From: Platerodrilus igneus | Taxonomy: Eukaryota > Arthropoda > Insecta > Coleoptera > Lycidae | Reading direction: 5' to 3' | Assembly (NCBI GenBank): GCA_036346225.1 | Contig: JARFIW010001105.1 | Span: forward strand, 992,001-1,056,000 | Length of the DNA stretch: 64,000 nucleotides | Part shown: positions 23,381-34,087 of the stretch, one piece after another | Layout of the letters: every line of letters starts with the position of its first letter | How positions within the stretch are numbered: the first letter of the stretch is position 1 | Translations under genes and position numbers: made by a program | Notes under the pieces: model-generated | Databases searched by the model: none | Seen by the model: the letters and a program-made list of their open reading frames with translations, nothing else | Told to the model about the DNA's origin: nothing

Positions 23381-24322
23381 TTAGTAAATCTCAAGGGATT
23401 CCTTGTAGACAGGACAGTCGGGACTGGTCACAGGATGATTATGAGAGCGGTTTATTCTTTGGCAATTGGAACAGATGGGTTGCAAGGACTTTTGGTTAGG
23501 ACACGATCTTAATACATGGTCTTGAGCACAGTGTCCGCAGGTGGTGGTGGAACGGCAGACAGCAGAATGTCCAAATCTTTGGCAGTTGTAACATCTTGTT
23601 ATGGACACTAAGTCACGTATTCTGCATGATTTATAGCCAATGTAAACGTGAGTTCTTGATGTTAAGATCGTTCGAAGACGGGAAGAGACATTAAGGATAA
23701 GGTTGTCATTGAAATCGGGTCTAGGGCGGTGTATGACTACGGATACTTCTGTACGGAACTAGTTTTCTGGGATGAGGTTCTGAAGGGAATTTTGACGATA
23801 AAGGAGTGAAAGAGTATCTGGGGTGGGCATATCACGGTCTAAGTCGAAGATGATTAGTTGGGGTTGTCTGGGTTTCGGAACGTGGACGGAACATTGCTAA
23901 TTGAGGTTGGAAATGATGTTGACGTCGGAAGGTTTGTCGGTACGGATGGTTACAGATGTTTTGGAAGGGCGGATACTATGAATGGACAGATCAAGAGGGG
24001 AAGGTCGAAGGTTCTGCTTAACAATGCTTAGGAGTTGGGATGTAGTTGTTTCAGAGGATGTAGGTTTCAGGCTAATGACTTTTGGAGGTGGTTTGGTGGG
24101 TGGTGCGTGTTGGGAGGTTGTTGCGGAAACGTTAGCGTAAGTGGGCGGTATGTGTGTAGGTGGTTGTTGTGATATTACCTGTCGTGTGGCGGTGGTCTCC
24201 ATATCTTTCTCTAACTGATGTAGTCTGGCCTTGTAGATCTCGTAGTCGTGGGAGGCGGTAGAGGATATCAGGGCAGACACATCCAAACCATTATTTTTCC
24301 ATCTGTATATGTACCACAACAA
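23381..24322 (-). pseudogene. LINE A ORF1 (gag-like RNA-binding protein)
   Basis: Two open stretches on the minus strand. The N-terminal 141 codons (24322-23897) begin with Met, contain a coiled-coil-like 'KARLHQLEKDMETT' and a Pro/Thr-rich linker, and break. The C-terminal 75 codons (23608-23381) carry three Cys/His clusters: 'CYNCQRFGHSAVC' (CX2CX4HX4C), 'CGHCAQDHVLRSC' and 'CSNCQ...HNHPVTSPDC'. Such triple knuckles are typical of ORF1 proteins in I/jockey-type LINEs, where they bind element RNA. The piece between the two is in a different frame with a stop. Confidence 0.75.
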
Positions 24323-24329
24323 ATTTCAA

Positions 24330-24962
24330 TAGAAATTACACGCTATTAAACTCATCATTTCCTCGATGTGCCCATGTGCTCCTCATGATACTCCCGAAAT
24401 TCCCGAACATCTCATCAACTCATACCCTTCTTCAATACCACAACAAATAACCTTGAAACTACCTTAAACCTTGATCTATGCTCCCCACTTCCTAGCATCA
24501 GCTTCTTTACTACACACAATCACATAGAGTTTATCCACCTAAATGAAATCCTTAGAACAAGAACTCTTATTCCAACCAACCAGCGGAACCAACAAGAACA
24601 AGCACTCACTCCACTGAACAACCACGATCATTAGCCAAACGATATACAGACACCACGTAGACCACATCATGAACTTACGAACACGGACGTACGACACAAT
24701 AAGAAGATAGAACTTTTTAATCGTACAGCTAAACTCTTCTCAAGTAAATGTTCGATGCCATTATGTGCTACGTGAAGAATGTTATTTTGCTTTCTTTATA
24801 ATTTTGTTTTTTAAGGGCACTATTTGAATTATTGTGTATATTACTGTTTTTCTATTGATTTTGATTTATTGTATTGTGTTTTTTGTTTGCTCTATAGTTC
24901 AGGTTGGGCCAATGGCCTATGTATGGTTAAAAATAAAAATTACTACTACTGCTACTACAACT
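24330..24962 (+). mobile_element. 3' fragment of a LINE A relative, head to head with LINE A
   Basis: Plus-strand text near 24370-24420 reads 'CPCAPHDTPEIPEHLI', matching LINE A's C-terminal 'CPCNHLDSLETPEHVI'. At 24904-24945 the 3' UTR word GGGCCAATGGCCT and the following ATGGTTAAAAATAAA match LINE A's 3' UTR. It ends in a different simple tail, TACTACTACTGCTACTAC. A heavily 5'-truncated copy whose left edge abuts LINE A's 5' end near 24325. Confidence 0.7.
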
Positions 24963-25193
24963 ATCTTATTAATGACAAAACGACTATTACATACAGATTG
25001 AAAATAAAGTAGAGAAAAGCCAAGGAGGCGAATCCCTGAATTAGCTAATGGTCTTTTAGTCTTTGAAATAATAATAAATATACATTAAAAATATTAACAA
25101 AAAAAAGAAAAGTAATGTACAGATCTGTCGAAGTTATCATGATTTTCTCCTTCTCGATCTTGCACAACTTAAAACAATAGGCGTTAGAGTTGT

Positions 25194-26550
25194 TACGGTA
25201 TTCTGTGCTGACAAGAAAAAACGCAGTAAAGTAAGTAGTAGAAAATCGTTTACGCCGAATACCACAACAAAACATTGACAGAATGGTAGAATTGAACCCC
25301 AAAAGGATTAGAGTTCGGGCTAGCTCAAAAACGTCTATAGTGGAGTGGGTGACATAAGAAGAAAAGAATTGAAAACCTCAGGAACAACAAATTATATTAC
25401 CAACACGTACGAAAACATAGTCGCAAAAGAATATTTACAAACGTCAAAATCACATTTACGTAATTGTTCGTTACAAAGTGATGAACATAAAGCGTCAATT
25501 TATATATAGCATGGTATAAGCATATACATTTAAAAATATCACGAATAAAATCTTACTTCTAAACACAAGAACACTTACAATATGTTCCAACCCTAAATAT
25601 GTACAAGAAATATCGAAATATTAATATAGTAAGTAAAAATTTGCTGTAGGAAGCGCATCTTGTAACCTTAAAAATTTAAACAACTAGTTGTTGACGTTCA
25701 CATTAATTTATACAGTAAAAAGCAAACAGTAGAAAAGCGCTCTAAACGCAGTAAAATTGTAAATAGCAAGCTATAAAAATAAGTACATAATGGTTCGTGT
25801 TGTAAAAGATCATGCACGTCCATCTGCAATTTATTGCGGAGTAAATCAAAACATCAACACAAAATAAAGCAAACAGAAGAATATATTGTACCTAGAGCTA
25901 TATTCTTTTTGGTACCATCTTAGGAAATGCGGCTGGGGGCTGGAACAACTTAACTATACTATATTAGCACAAACGCCTTTTAAAAGCGCGATTTTACAAC
26001 GTTCACAAGACGTTGTATAAGAAAAGTATCGTAGAAGTAGAACGAAGAAGTAAGAGCAAAGTCGATTAAGTAATAGAGCTTTCCAAAAGTTGAACGTTTA
26101 TTTGTACAACTTCGAAAACGATGGGGGTACGAAACGAAGAACCATTTCCACCGATATTGGTGTAGAATATTCTGAGAAGGCAAGCGAAAATATATATTCT
26201 AGACAACAACGGCGAAAACCTTCGTAGAATTCAAGCCATTAAGAAAGTAAAATACGATAATTAATTCCATTGAATTTCGTTGCTAGCATGCGAGTTATAC
26301 CACCAGAAATACTGTCAAGCAAATAACATTGCCTGACTTTTTACAAGAGAGTAGAGGTTTGTATGATTATCGATCCAAGCTACAAATATACCACGAAATA
26401 ATTGTTCATAAAATTTGAGTGACCAAACACTGCAGATATAATGAAATAGAATTGTTATAATTGAAAAGGTTTTGAAAGTAGTAATTATTTTGTGTAAATA
26501 GAATGTGATGAATTTTTGTAACTTTTTTTTTGGATAGGGTTGTAGGGAAT
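25194..26550 (-). mobile_element. Family A LTR, third copy (solo or truncated)
   Basis: It starts TGTTACGGTATTCTGTGC at about 25194 and can be followed along the 15073-16776 LTR, including the segment of about 475 bp lost from the 7921 LTR and the block TATTGGTGTAGAATATT at about 26155. Similarity fades after about 26460. No internal sequence is attached. The right edge is approximate. The open frames inside are non-coding. Sequence 24963-25193, before it, shows nothing recognisable. Confidence 0.75.
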
Positions 26551-26715
26551 ATTTTTCAGATTGCAGCAAGGTTGCAGTTAGGAAGCTTTATTTTCAGCAT
26601 CCGAAGTAAATTCGCAAGGTTTATGGTGTACCCGCTGAGCAGCCGAGGTAAGCTTCAGACCAATATGGCTTCCCAACCGTAAGGCTTCGAACAAAAGGTG
26701 AGATTGCACAACAAC

Positions 26716-26759
<44 letters not shown>
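26716..26759. repeat. (TA)n tract
   Basis: AT dinucleotide tract immediately left of a family B-like LTR start. Confidence 0.95.
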
Positions 26760-26761
<2 letters not shown>

Positions 26762-28770
26762 CTGCGTACTCCGAGTCCTACGATTTGGGCATCCTTAATT
26801 GCAACGAGCTCAGGATCTTAAAACAAAACTTTGCCACGGCTGCTGAGCTGCTTCCTGAAAATAAAACTAACTACTCAACGCAAGATAAAAAACGTTGCAA
26901 CGGTACATCGCCTACCGTGTACATAAATTAAATATTACAGGTACCATGCATCACTCATAAATTCCTGTTTATCCTTTTTATACATAAAAATTATACACCT
27001 CAATGCACTAAGTCGTTAAGCACCAGTTTATACACAGATATAATGGAAAAATGGAAAAATATCAGTTACCTGGATTCTATAACCTCACACGGATCTGCTA
27101 TCATACCATCAAAGACTGAGGCATTTAGGAACACACCAAACTGGACTACAGTAACCTCGACTGCAAGTTGCAACCAAATTACCACGAATTCACCTTGTCT
27201 ACCAATTCGATAGTGCATCCAAACTTTCCAGATTCTTCTACTGATAACATTAATTGTTGATAATTACCACATCGACCAAACACTGACATCAACTTCATTT
27301 TCCAATCGCATACTCATTGCAACTTAAAGCAAAGTGTTTCTACTTACGTAACTTAAATTTTCATGCAAAACGTAAAAGCATTTTCGCATGGAGCCGTGAG
27401 CTAAAAGAACATTAATAGAATTGTGCGCTAGGCTGTTTAAAGACTAAGAGCTAAAAGCTTGTTGAAGACTAAGAGAAGCTTCCCTCCATGTTCTCCAATT
27501 TATATAATGCCTCGCATCCCCTCAAAGCTTGTTAATTCCAGAAAATTTCAAGCCTACAAACATTTCTGCACAATTCCTTGTAAAAAACTTAACAAATCTA
27601 CACAGTAATTCCTCGTATTTCTCTAACCGAAATTCGTTTCTCTGAAAATCATTTGACGTTCACGATCTAAAGTGCTTTTCTTGTATTTCAACATTCACGT
27701 TGTATATATTCATCCCAGCTGACGATAGTTAACGTTTTAAATACGCCCCTAATGCAACACATGTTATCCTCATCTCGCTTAACCCTACACGCTAAATTAA
27801 CTATCTATCTTATATCGTGCTTTCAAGTTTCGTTGTAAGCGAGCCACTGCTTACTCACTCAATGAACGTTCAAACTACACCTATGCCTTAACACGTGTCA
27901 TACCTATCTCACTCCAACATATGCGCTACAAATCACCTATCTCTTGCTTGTTTTCCATGTCTGTGGCATAACTAATCGCTGCTACTCACTCTACTAACCT
28001 TGTATTCCCTCATCTAAGCCAGCAAACGCTAATATTCAAACTACACCTATCTCATTTACACACATGCTATCAAATAACCCTTCTTTGTTTCTTTGTTTGC
28101 AAGTTTTTTTTGTAACGGTCTACAACAGCTGTAACTCACACCATTTCTTAAGTTTTATATTGTTTTAAGGGGCTATCAATTTCTCTAATTGACGTCGGAG
28201 CCAACAACTACCTGGAATTTCTGTTGTTTGTGCAACGTTATCGCTCGCCATACAAGAAAACATGCGACGGTTACATTTGTTTATAACTTAATGATACTAG
28301 GAAAGCTTCTTTATAACACTTTCAAACGTTTTTAACAATGGCTTTTAGTTAACACTACCTGGAAAACTCAACAGTTTTAAATCGTAGAAAAGTTTTCAAC
28401 ACATATACAACGAACTTTGCTGTAAATTAAACGGTTTTTAAATCTTACAAATGAAGCTAAAAGCTTTTCAGAAATTAAACTTATTAAATACGAGGGTTAA
28501 AATATGTTTATGATATGACCTTTTAAATGCTATCTTATACACGGAACGTTTGTAACGTGACATAGACTATACTTCATAAGTATTTACATCTGCAGGATTC
28601 TGAAAATTAAATTTGAGCTTCTTGAAATTTTTCAGTAAAATTATTAATTTCTAAACCAAATGATTTTGAAAGGCGTTTCAAAATTGTTTTTTGTTCTTTC
28701 ACATGATGAATCACTAAATAAATTACAACATAAATAAATAGTGCCCTTTTAACCCCCAAATATCACAGTA
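26760..28770 (-). mobile_element. Divergent family B-like solo LTR
   Basis: It begins TGCTGCGTACTCCGAGTCCTA right after (TA)n and ends TATCACAGTA just before another ATATAT tract at 28771. Start, end, length (2.0 kb) and target all match family B. The opening also has the tRNA-like words seen in other copies (GAGTCCTACGATTTGGGCAT). The middle is too diverged to align by eye, so this is an older member or a sister family. No coding sequence. Confidence 0.65.
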
Positions 28771-28783
28771 ATATATATTATAT

Positions 28784-30959
28784 TGCTGTGTAACCTCTCA
28801 TCTTTGCAGGTACTGGCCCTTTAAAAAAAAACATTCGAGCCCCACAGTTTGGGCGTCAAGAATGCTGTGAAACCTCTTGAATTACCTGGTCCGTTGATTC
28901 CTTCTGTTAATCGCCTCGGCTGCTCTTCTAGATAACTTCCATTCTCAATCATAAAAATTAAACAACACATTCCTACCACAAACATCAACGTTAACTCTAT
29001 TTACATCAATATTCAGAATACATTAAATTTTCAAATTAAATTTGAACATAAAATTCAGTTTTAAAAAGAATTTCCGGATTAATTTTATTATCATTTTACT
29101 GTGCATCCAAAATTAAAGTCCTTGTTGGATGCCTACTAATTAATATAACAATATAAGCAGACCGGAGTCTGAGTATAAAGGAGCATCTACCACCCTTTAC
29201 GTTAATTAACCAGGTTTGTCTAATTGAGCTCAAAGACCTACCCAAAGTTTCATCCTATTCCCGAACATCAAAACAAAATACCCCTTTTACTTAAACAAGC
29301 AAATTTCATCTTAAAATTAAATTTTATGGTTAGAAAAATTCCACTAATGTCCATTTAAAGTAAATCAATTATAAAGTCATTCAATACACACAAAAATGTC
29401 AAACAAAATAGTACAATTTACCTGAAGGTTATTGTCCTCGTAGCTTCAGTGTAATCGTCCCTTTTGTAAATCACACCATTCCAACCGGATTCTATTTACA
29501 GCTTCATGTTGTCAACGCTTTAAAATGTTCTCCATCACCATTAATTTAAAGTTGTTTCTAGGCTTTTCCGGAACTCATCTGTGTATATCTGCCTCTGGTT
29601 CAGTGGATGCAGACACATTTACGAACCATTTAGTCATTAACACCCCGCAAAATAGCAAAGAAATTCATACTTCCTTTTACCAATATTACCAATATACGCC
29701 AAAACTGCCTACTTTTGGGTATACATTTGTCGTTGTAAATTTTACTAATTGGTACCGTGATAATAAACTTTTATTACCTTGTATCTAAGTGCACTGAAGT
29801 ACATTCATGTTAGCACGTAAAATAACCAACTATTTTGAGTCACTAAAATATACTAGCACACTTTAAATTATTTAATCAAACTAAAATGCACTGTTTAATA
29901 TCAAGTCGCGGATGCACGAGCTTTTAACGCATCGAATCGTCGAAAGTCTAAGAGTCTAAGAGAGAGAAACACATATTCCCGCCTGTATATATAGCGAATA
30001 GCCGACACGTCGCTTTGTTCCCTAAAACGGGTAATTCCAACGAATTCCTCATTCTACGTTCCCAGTCTGTAGCCTGCACGTCGATTTTTATGAATTTAGT
30101 CCTCACCCCATTGAGATCTCAGAAAATTTCAACACGGCCCGCAAAGTTGTCCGAGAAAAACTAATTACTTTTATACAGAAATTGTTGTTCTACCTCTGAT
30201 ATATGCATCCTATTTTTAACCAATCGTGACCTTCGTGACGTTGTTTAAATCACGCCTTTCACTATATGTGTCTTTGCTTGACGCATTTTCTCTTTCCTTT
30301 TCTAACCTGTTCGTATTGGTGCAACTTGACACTCTTCATTATCGATTATTTTAGTCCACATGGAGTGTTATCTGGGTTTAATAAACCCGTATCGCACATT
30401 CTCGTGAATATTAAGCCCGGTTTCTCCAAGATTCTTTGTAAACATTAATTATCTGCAAACTTTTCGCCGTATTTGACATTTAAACTACGCAGGTGTTCAA
30501 AATATAATATTAAATTTCAGAGCCTTATTCCGTGGTATTTTAATCTTGGGTTTTTACAAGTTTCTATGCTTATATTATATGTTATTAACGGTTTAATTAA
30601 CTCCAATTAAATTGATTTCTATCCTTTCATTTTAGCGAATACAACTTAAATATTAATTATTATATGTACACTTTGTTTTACTACCGGTTACTTAAAATAG
30701 GGTTAATTAATATAAACTTTGCACGTAATTTCCATTTGTTTAGGAATAATTAAATTATCCACTGCGCTTTTCAATACTGCTTCTTTTGATGTAAAGCGTC
30801 TTATAGATAATTTAAATTTCTTATTTTACTGAAACGACCGAGTTTATTTATGCTTCAAGGTTTTAATAAAGCGTATTATTTAATGAAATTCCTTATACAC
30901 GGTAATTAAAATTATTTGATTTGATTATTTAATTTTCTACCCTGGTCTAAATATGAGTA
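28784..30959 (-). mobile_element. B1 3' LTR
   Basis: TGCTGTG at 28784 to GAGTA at 30959 on the plus strand. The first 79 bp (28784-28862) contain a degenerate copy of the LTR-end plus primer-site junction, followed at 28863 by a second TGCTGTG. A conserved 87-codon frame (29525-29788) and a 60-codon frame (30266-30448) recur identically or nearly so in the other LTRs. They lie on the strand opposite to gag, so I do not call them genes. Confidence 0.9.
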
Positions 30960-30972
30960 TTTTCCCCTATTT
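30960..30972 (-). promoter_or_regulatory. B1 polypurine tract
   Basis: On the coding strand, AAATAGGGGAAAA sits immediately before the 3' LTR start (TACTCAT). This is the position and composition of the plus-strand DNA primer in LTR retrotransposons. B2 has the same site with one more G. Confidence 0.85.
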
Positions 30973-31496
30973 GAATACAAATAATCCCACTTATTTGAAT
31001 GCAAATATCAAATATTTAGACTGCCAAAAATCTTTACAAAATTTTGCCTATCTCTCTCTATCCTTATCTATCTAACTTACCTACTTTGTCTCCAATCAAA
31101 AAGAAAATATTTACACCTACCTATATCCCTATCCTATTCCTAACTCTCACCTACTTCTATAAACTGAAATTATCCCTAACTTCATCCTACTTATCCATCT
31201 AATCCTATATACATCCTATATACCTATCCTATTCCTAACTTTTAACTACTCTTCACTATACTTTACTTCCCCCTACCTAATCCTATATGCCTATCCTACT
31301 CTTACTCTATTCCTACCTCTCCACTAATCTTCTATGAAATATCTATACTTAACCTATCTTATTTTCTTCCTACATTTACTCTTTATTCTCATTCTAAACC
31401 TATTTCTAATTATCTCCCATATTTATCCTATACCTAGCTTTATTTTCTATAAACACCTACTTCTACTCTTCTATATACACCTATTCTATCCCTATT

Positions 31497-32539
31497 CTAT
31501 TTAAATCTAACTCTCTTCTTGACCCTCCAAGTCTTTCTTCTCACCAACCTAATACTCTTCATCCCTATTTCTCCCCCTTCTATATCTATACTTATCATCC
31601 CTATTATCTCACATACAATAAACTTATCATCCCTATTATCCTGACTCTTACATATTGCTTCTTCTTCAGTCCCTACACTTGTCTGTTTCTTATTTATTCT
31701 TATTTCCTTTTCTGCCGACAAACCAAACGATACTACTTTAAAATTATCGATTTTTCCCTCTATGGAAAATCCTCTGTACCTTCTAGAATTTTTGTGTAAT
31801 GGAATCCGCCAGAATGAATCCCTTAAATCTACTTTATTAAAAATAAACTTGCCACTTAACCTCATCAAAAATAATTCTGCCTTCACCTGCTCCCGATATG
31901 CTGCTGTTGCTTCTACCCCCACTACTTCTGCATGTTTTTGTACTAAAGCTTGAACCTCTACTATCCTCTCCTCTGGACATCTTATCGTGTTGATCTGTTT
32001 ACCTTCATCATCCTCTACCTCTACTACATTAATACTAAACCCCGTGTCATCCTCTGTGACTTCATAACTGCCCTTCCATGGCACTACCCTATCCTTAATC
32101 CTTATTACCTTCCTTTCCATATCTATCAAAACCCCTAACTTCATCATACAGTCAACACCTAAAATGCTCTGAAACTTCAGTCCAGGTACAATTACAAACT
32201 CCTGTTCACAGCTTAAACCTCCTATATCTATCCTAAGCACCACAACACTATTTACTACAGCAAACTTCTTTTTATTTGGAGCTACTAAATGGCTACGTTT
32301 TATAGGCATAATTCTATCACAAACCTTATCCCTAATTTTGCTGACGAATTCCTCCGATATTAAACTCGCCTCTGCCCCTGTATCAAGTAATACTTCTACA
32401 TTATTCTCAAAAATTTCTAAATTAATAATTGGCAAACATAATTTTTCCTCAGTTTCTGGCTCTACTTCCTCCTCAATTTTGAAAAATTCACGTGGATGTT
32501 CGTATACATTTACACAGAAATCTAGTGGTCTGTCACGTT
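31497..32539 (-). pseudogene. B1 protease and truncated reverse transcriptase (pol remnant)
   Basis: Read on the minus strand in the frame one base back from gag. The aspartic protease comes first: 'LLDTGAEASLIS' (catalytic DTG) near 32390-32350 and 'ILGVDCMMKLGV' near 32160-32125. A linker is followed by the opening of a reverse transcriptase, 'FNKVDLRDSFWRIPLH' near 31830-31780 and 'FKVVSFGLS' near 31740-31715. There the protein changes abruptly to a Lys/Arg-rich tail without polymerase motifs and stops at 31497. The YxDD box, RNase H and integrase are lacking. The protease may still be sound, since its frame stays open for about 300 codons from the Met at 32435. It would be made through the shift site at 32540. 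Confidence 0.85.
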
Positions 32540-32548
32540 CTAAAAATC
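32534..32548 (-). promoter_or_regulatory. Probable -1 frameshift site between gag and pol
   Basis: The gag frame ends CAG GAT TTT TAG (TAG at 32540-32542, minus strand). Slipping back one base on the T run continues directly into the pol frame (Leu-Glu-Arg-Asp...), which is open upstream of the protease. B2 keeps the same bases and frames at 48588. That this is programmed frameshifting is inferred; it is common in Ty3/gypsy elements. Confidence 0.6.
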
Positions 32549-33800
32549 CTGTCTCGTCCTGTTTTCAGTGCTTGGTCCTGGTTGTCCTTCTACAACCTGT
32601 GCGTACGTCCTCCTCGTGTTAATATCCGTGTCCCTGTCTCTATTCGGCGTGCTGGTCACAGTCCTGTTTACTTCCGGTAAACTGTTCTGTCGCGTGTAAC
32701 TAGGTCTTGGCGTCGGTCCCCTAGTCGCACTATTGCTCCTGTATTCCTGTCCTCGTCGTTCCCAATTCGGTCGAAAATTTCTGTTGTAGTCAGGCCGTCT
32801 CGGATAATTCGGTGTCCTGTTGTCAAACCTAACTGTGTTAACGTTTCGTTCTCGTATCTCTCTTGTCCGTCCTACACATACATCGTCATATCTCTGCAAA
32901 TACTCTAAAATGTCTCCCGTTCTGTGATGTTTTGTAAGGCCACGTGTTGTCTAATTTCCTGTTCAAAATGTCGTGATAGGTACTTGATAATCTGTCTGTC
33001 CGTCAATGGTGGATTCAGTTGTTTGGCCACACTGTACTTGCGGATGGCATATTGCTCCCTAGAACCTGCAAACTCTCCCTTAAATTTTCCTGTAATCAAG
33101 TCGTCCCTAATCTGATCCTGTTTGTGATCACTCCAGTAATGTTGTAAAAATTTGTCTTCAAAGTCCTGATACGTGTCTATGTCCTGTCCTACTAAATTGT
33201 ACCATGCTTCCGCGTTGTCCTTTAATAAAGCCTTTATCGTATTTAGTTTAGTCTGTTCGTCAAATAAATTTCCCACTAGATTTCTTACACTATTAATAAA
33301 AATTTGTGGATTTACCCTGTTATCGCCATAAAACTTCATGTGTTGGTCCAATGATACGCTACCTGTATAAAATCTAGGACCATCCCCCGTTAAATTTGAC
33401 ATGTTGTATTTAATACTACTAACTTCGCGTTCTACCCTGCCTAACTGATCCCTACATGAGTCCGTTACTTCAGTCATTTTTACGTTTATTTCTTCTTCAC
33501 AGAAAATGCGTACTTCGGACCTTAAATGTCCCATTTCCTGTCGAAGACCTGTAATATCACGCTCATTTTTTCAACCCTATTTTCTACTTCCCCCAGTTTC
33601 ACGGTAAGACTATCTTTAAATTCTGTAAATTCTTTAGTATTTTGTTCAATTTTCCCGCTTATCTGCTCTAATTTTTGGTTGGACTCCTCCCTCGCTCTAT
33701 TAGATTCTTCCCTAGCTCTATTAGCTTCATCGCTTAGCAGTTCTAATTTTCTATTGGATTCTTCCCTAGCTAATCGCATTTCCTCTAACATTCTCATCAT
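32540..33800 (-). pseudogene. B1 gag (two single-base frameshifts)
   Basis: Retrotransposon structural protein, read from about 33800 down to the TAG at 32540. The N-terminus is a repetitive coiled coil ('REESNRAREESNRAREESNQ'). The capsid-like core includes 'YWSDHKQDQIRDDLITGKFKG' and 'DRQIIKYLSRHFEQEIRQH' (about 33190-32940). The C-terminus is Arg/Asn/Pro-rich and basic without a CCHC knuckle, suggesting RNA binding by basic repeats. Two breaks exist, near 33566-33571 (six T where B2 has seven) and near 32906 (four A where B2 has five). B2 is open at both points, so the ancestral gag was one frame. Confidence 0.85.
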
Positions 33801-34063
33801 TAACTCGTTTCCTTGATCCCTGATTCCGTCCTCGACTGATCTCTACTGCCTCCAGCTTCTTCCATTTTCGAAATTTTCTCACACAATGCACTATCGTCAC
33901 TTCCAATTTCCACTCCTTGACTCCTTAACCACTCCTTTCTCTGCATACGTTCTACTCACTCACACACTCTAAAATACTCTTAAATTTATACACACACCGA
34001 AACTCTCTCTCTCAGATCGCCAGTTTCCTGGAATAAAATAACAAAATTTTATTTGGAACTCGA

Positions 34064-34083
34064 GCCTCACTTTTGGGTCGCCA
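34064..34083 (-). promoter_or_regulatory. B1 primer-binding site
   Basis: On the coding strand, TGGCGACCCAAAAGTGAGG lies four bases after the 5' LTR end (...CACAGCA). It starts with TGG, the complement of a tRNA CCA end. I cannot say which tRNA. B2 has the identical site at about 50047-50066. Confidence 0.7.
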
Positions 34084-34087
34084 AGAA

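Larger units (their letters stand above)
19993..24322 (-). mobile_element. LINE A, decayed, nearly full length, jockey/I-like
   Basis: A minus-strand non-LTR retrotransposon with the usual order. ORF1 with zinc knuckles lies at about 24322-23380, an apurinic-type endonuclease at about 23170-22620, a reverse transcriptase at about 22300-20880, and a C-terminal region with 'CPCNHLD' and 'PEHVIHHC' near 20510-20420. The 3' UTR contains GGGCCAATGGCC (20038-20049 region) and ends in a (TTCA)n tail near 19997-20012. Many stops and frameshifts occur in ORF2. The clade is uncertain: jockey, I or R1-like groups fit the APE endonuclease plus gag-like ORF1. Not functional. Confidence 0.8.

Noticed and set aside
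29525..29788. An identical 87-codon frame in all four intact family B LTRs (29525, 34825, 45539, 50813), opposite to gag
   Set aside because: Its identity follows from the LTRs being nearly identical. The diverged solo LTR at 8523-10527 does not keep the frame, and there is no domain or start context.
31072..31500. CCTAT/CCTAA-like words resembling insect telomere repeat (CCTAA)n
   Set aside because: The words are irregular, mixed with other text and confined to the interior of family B elements.
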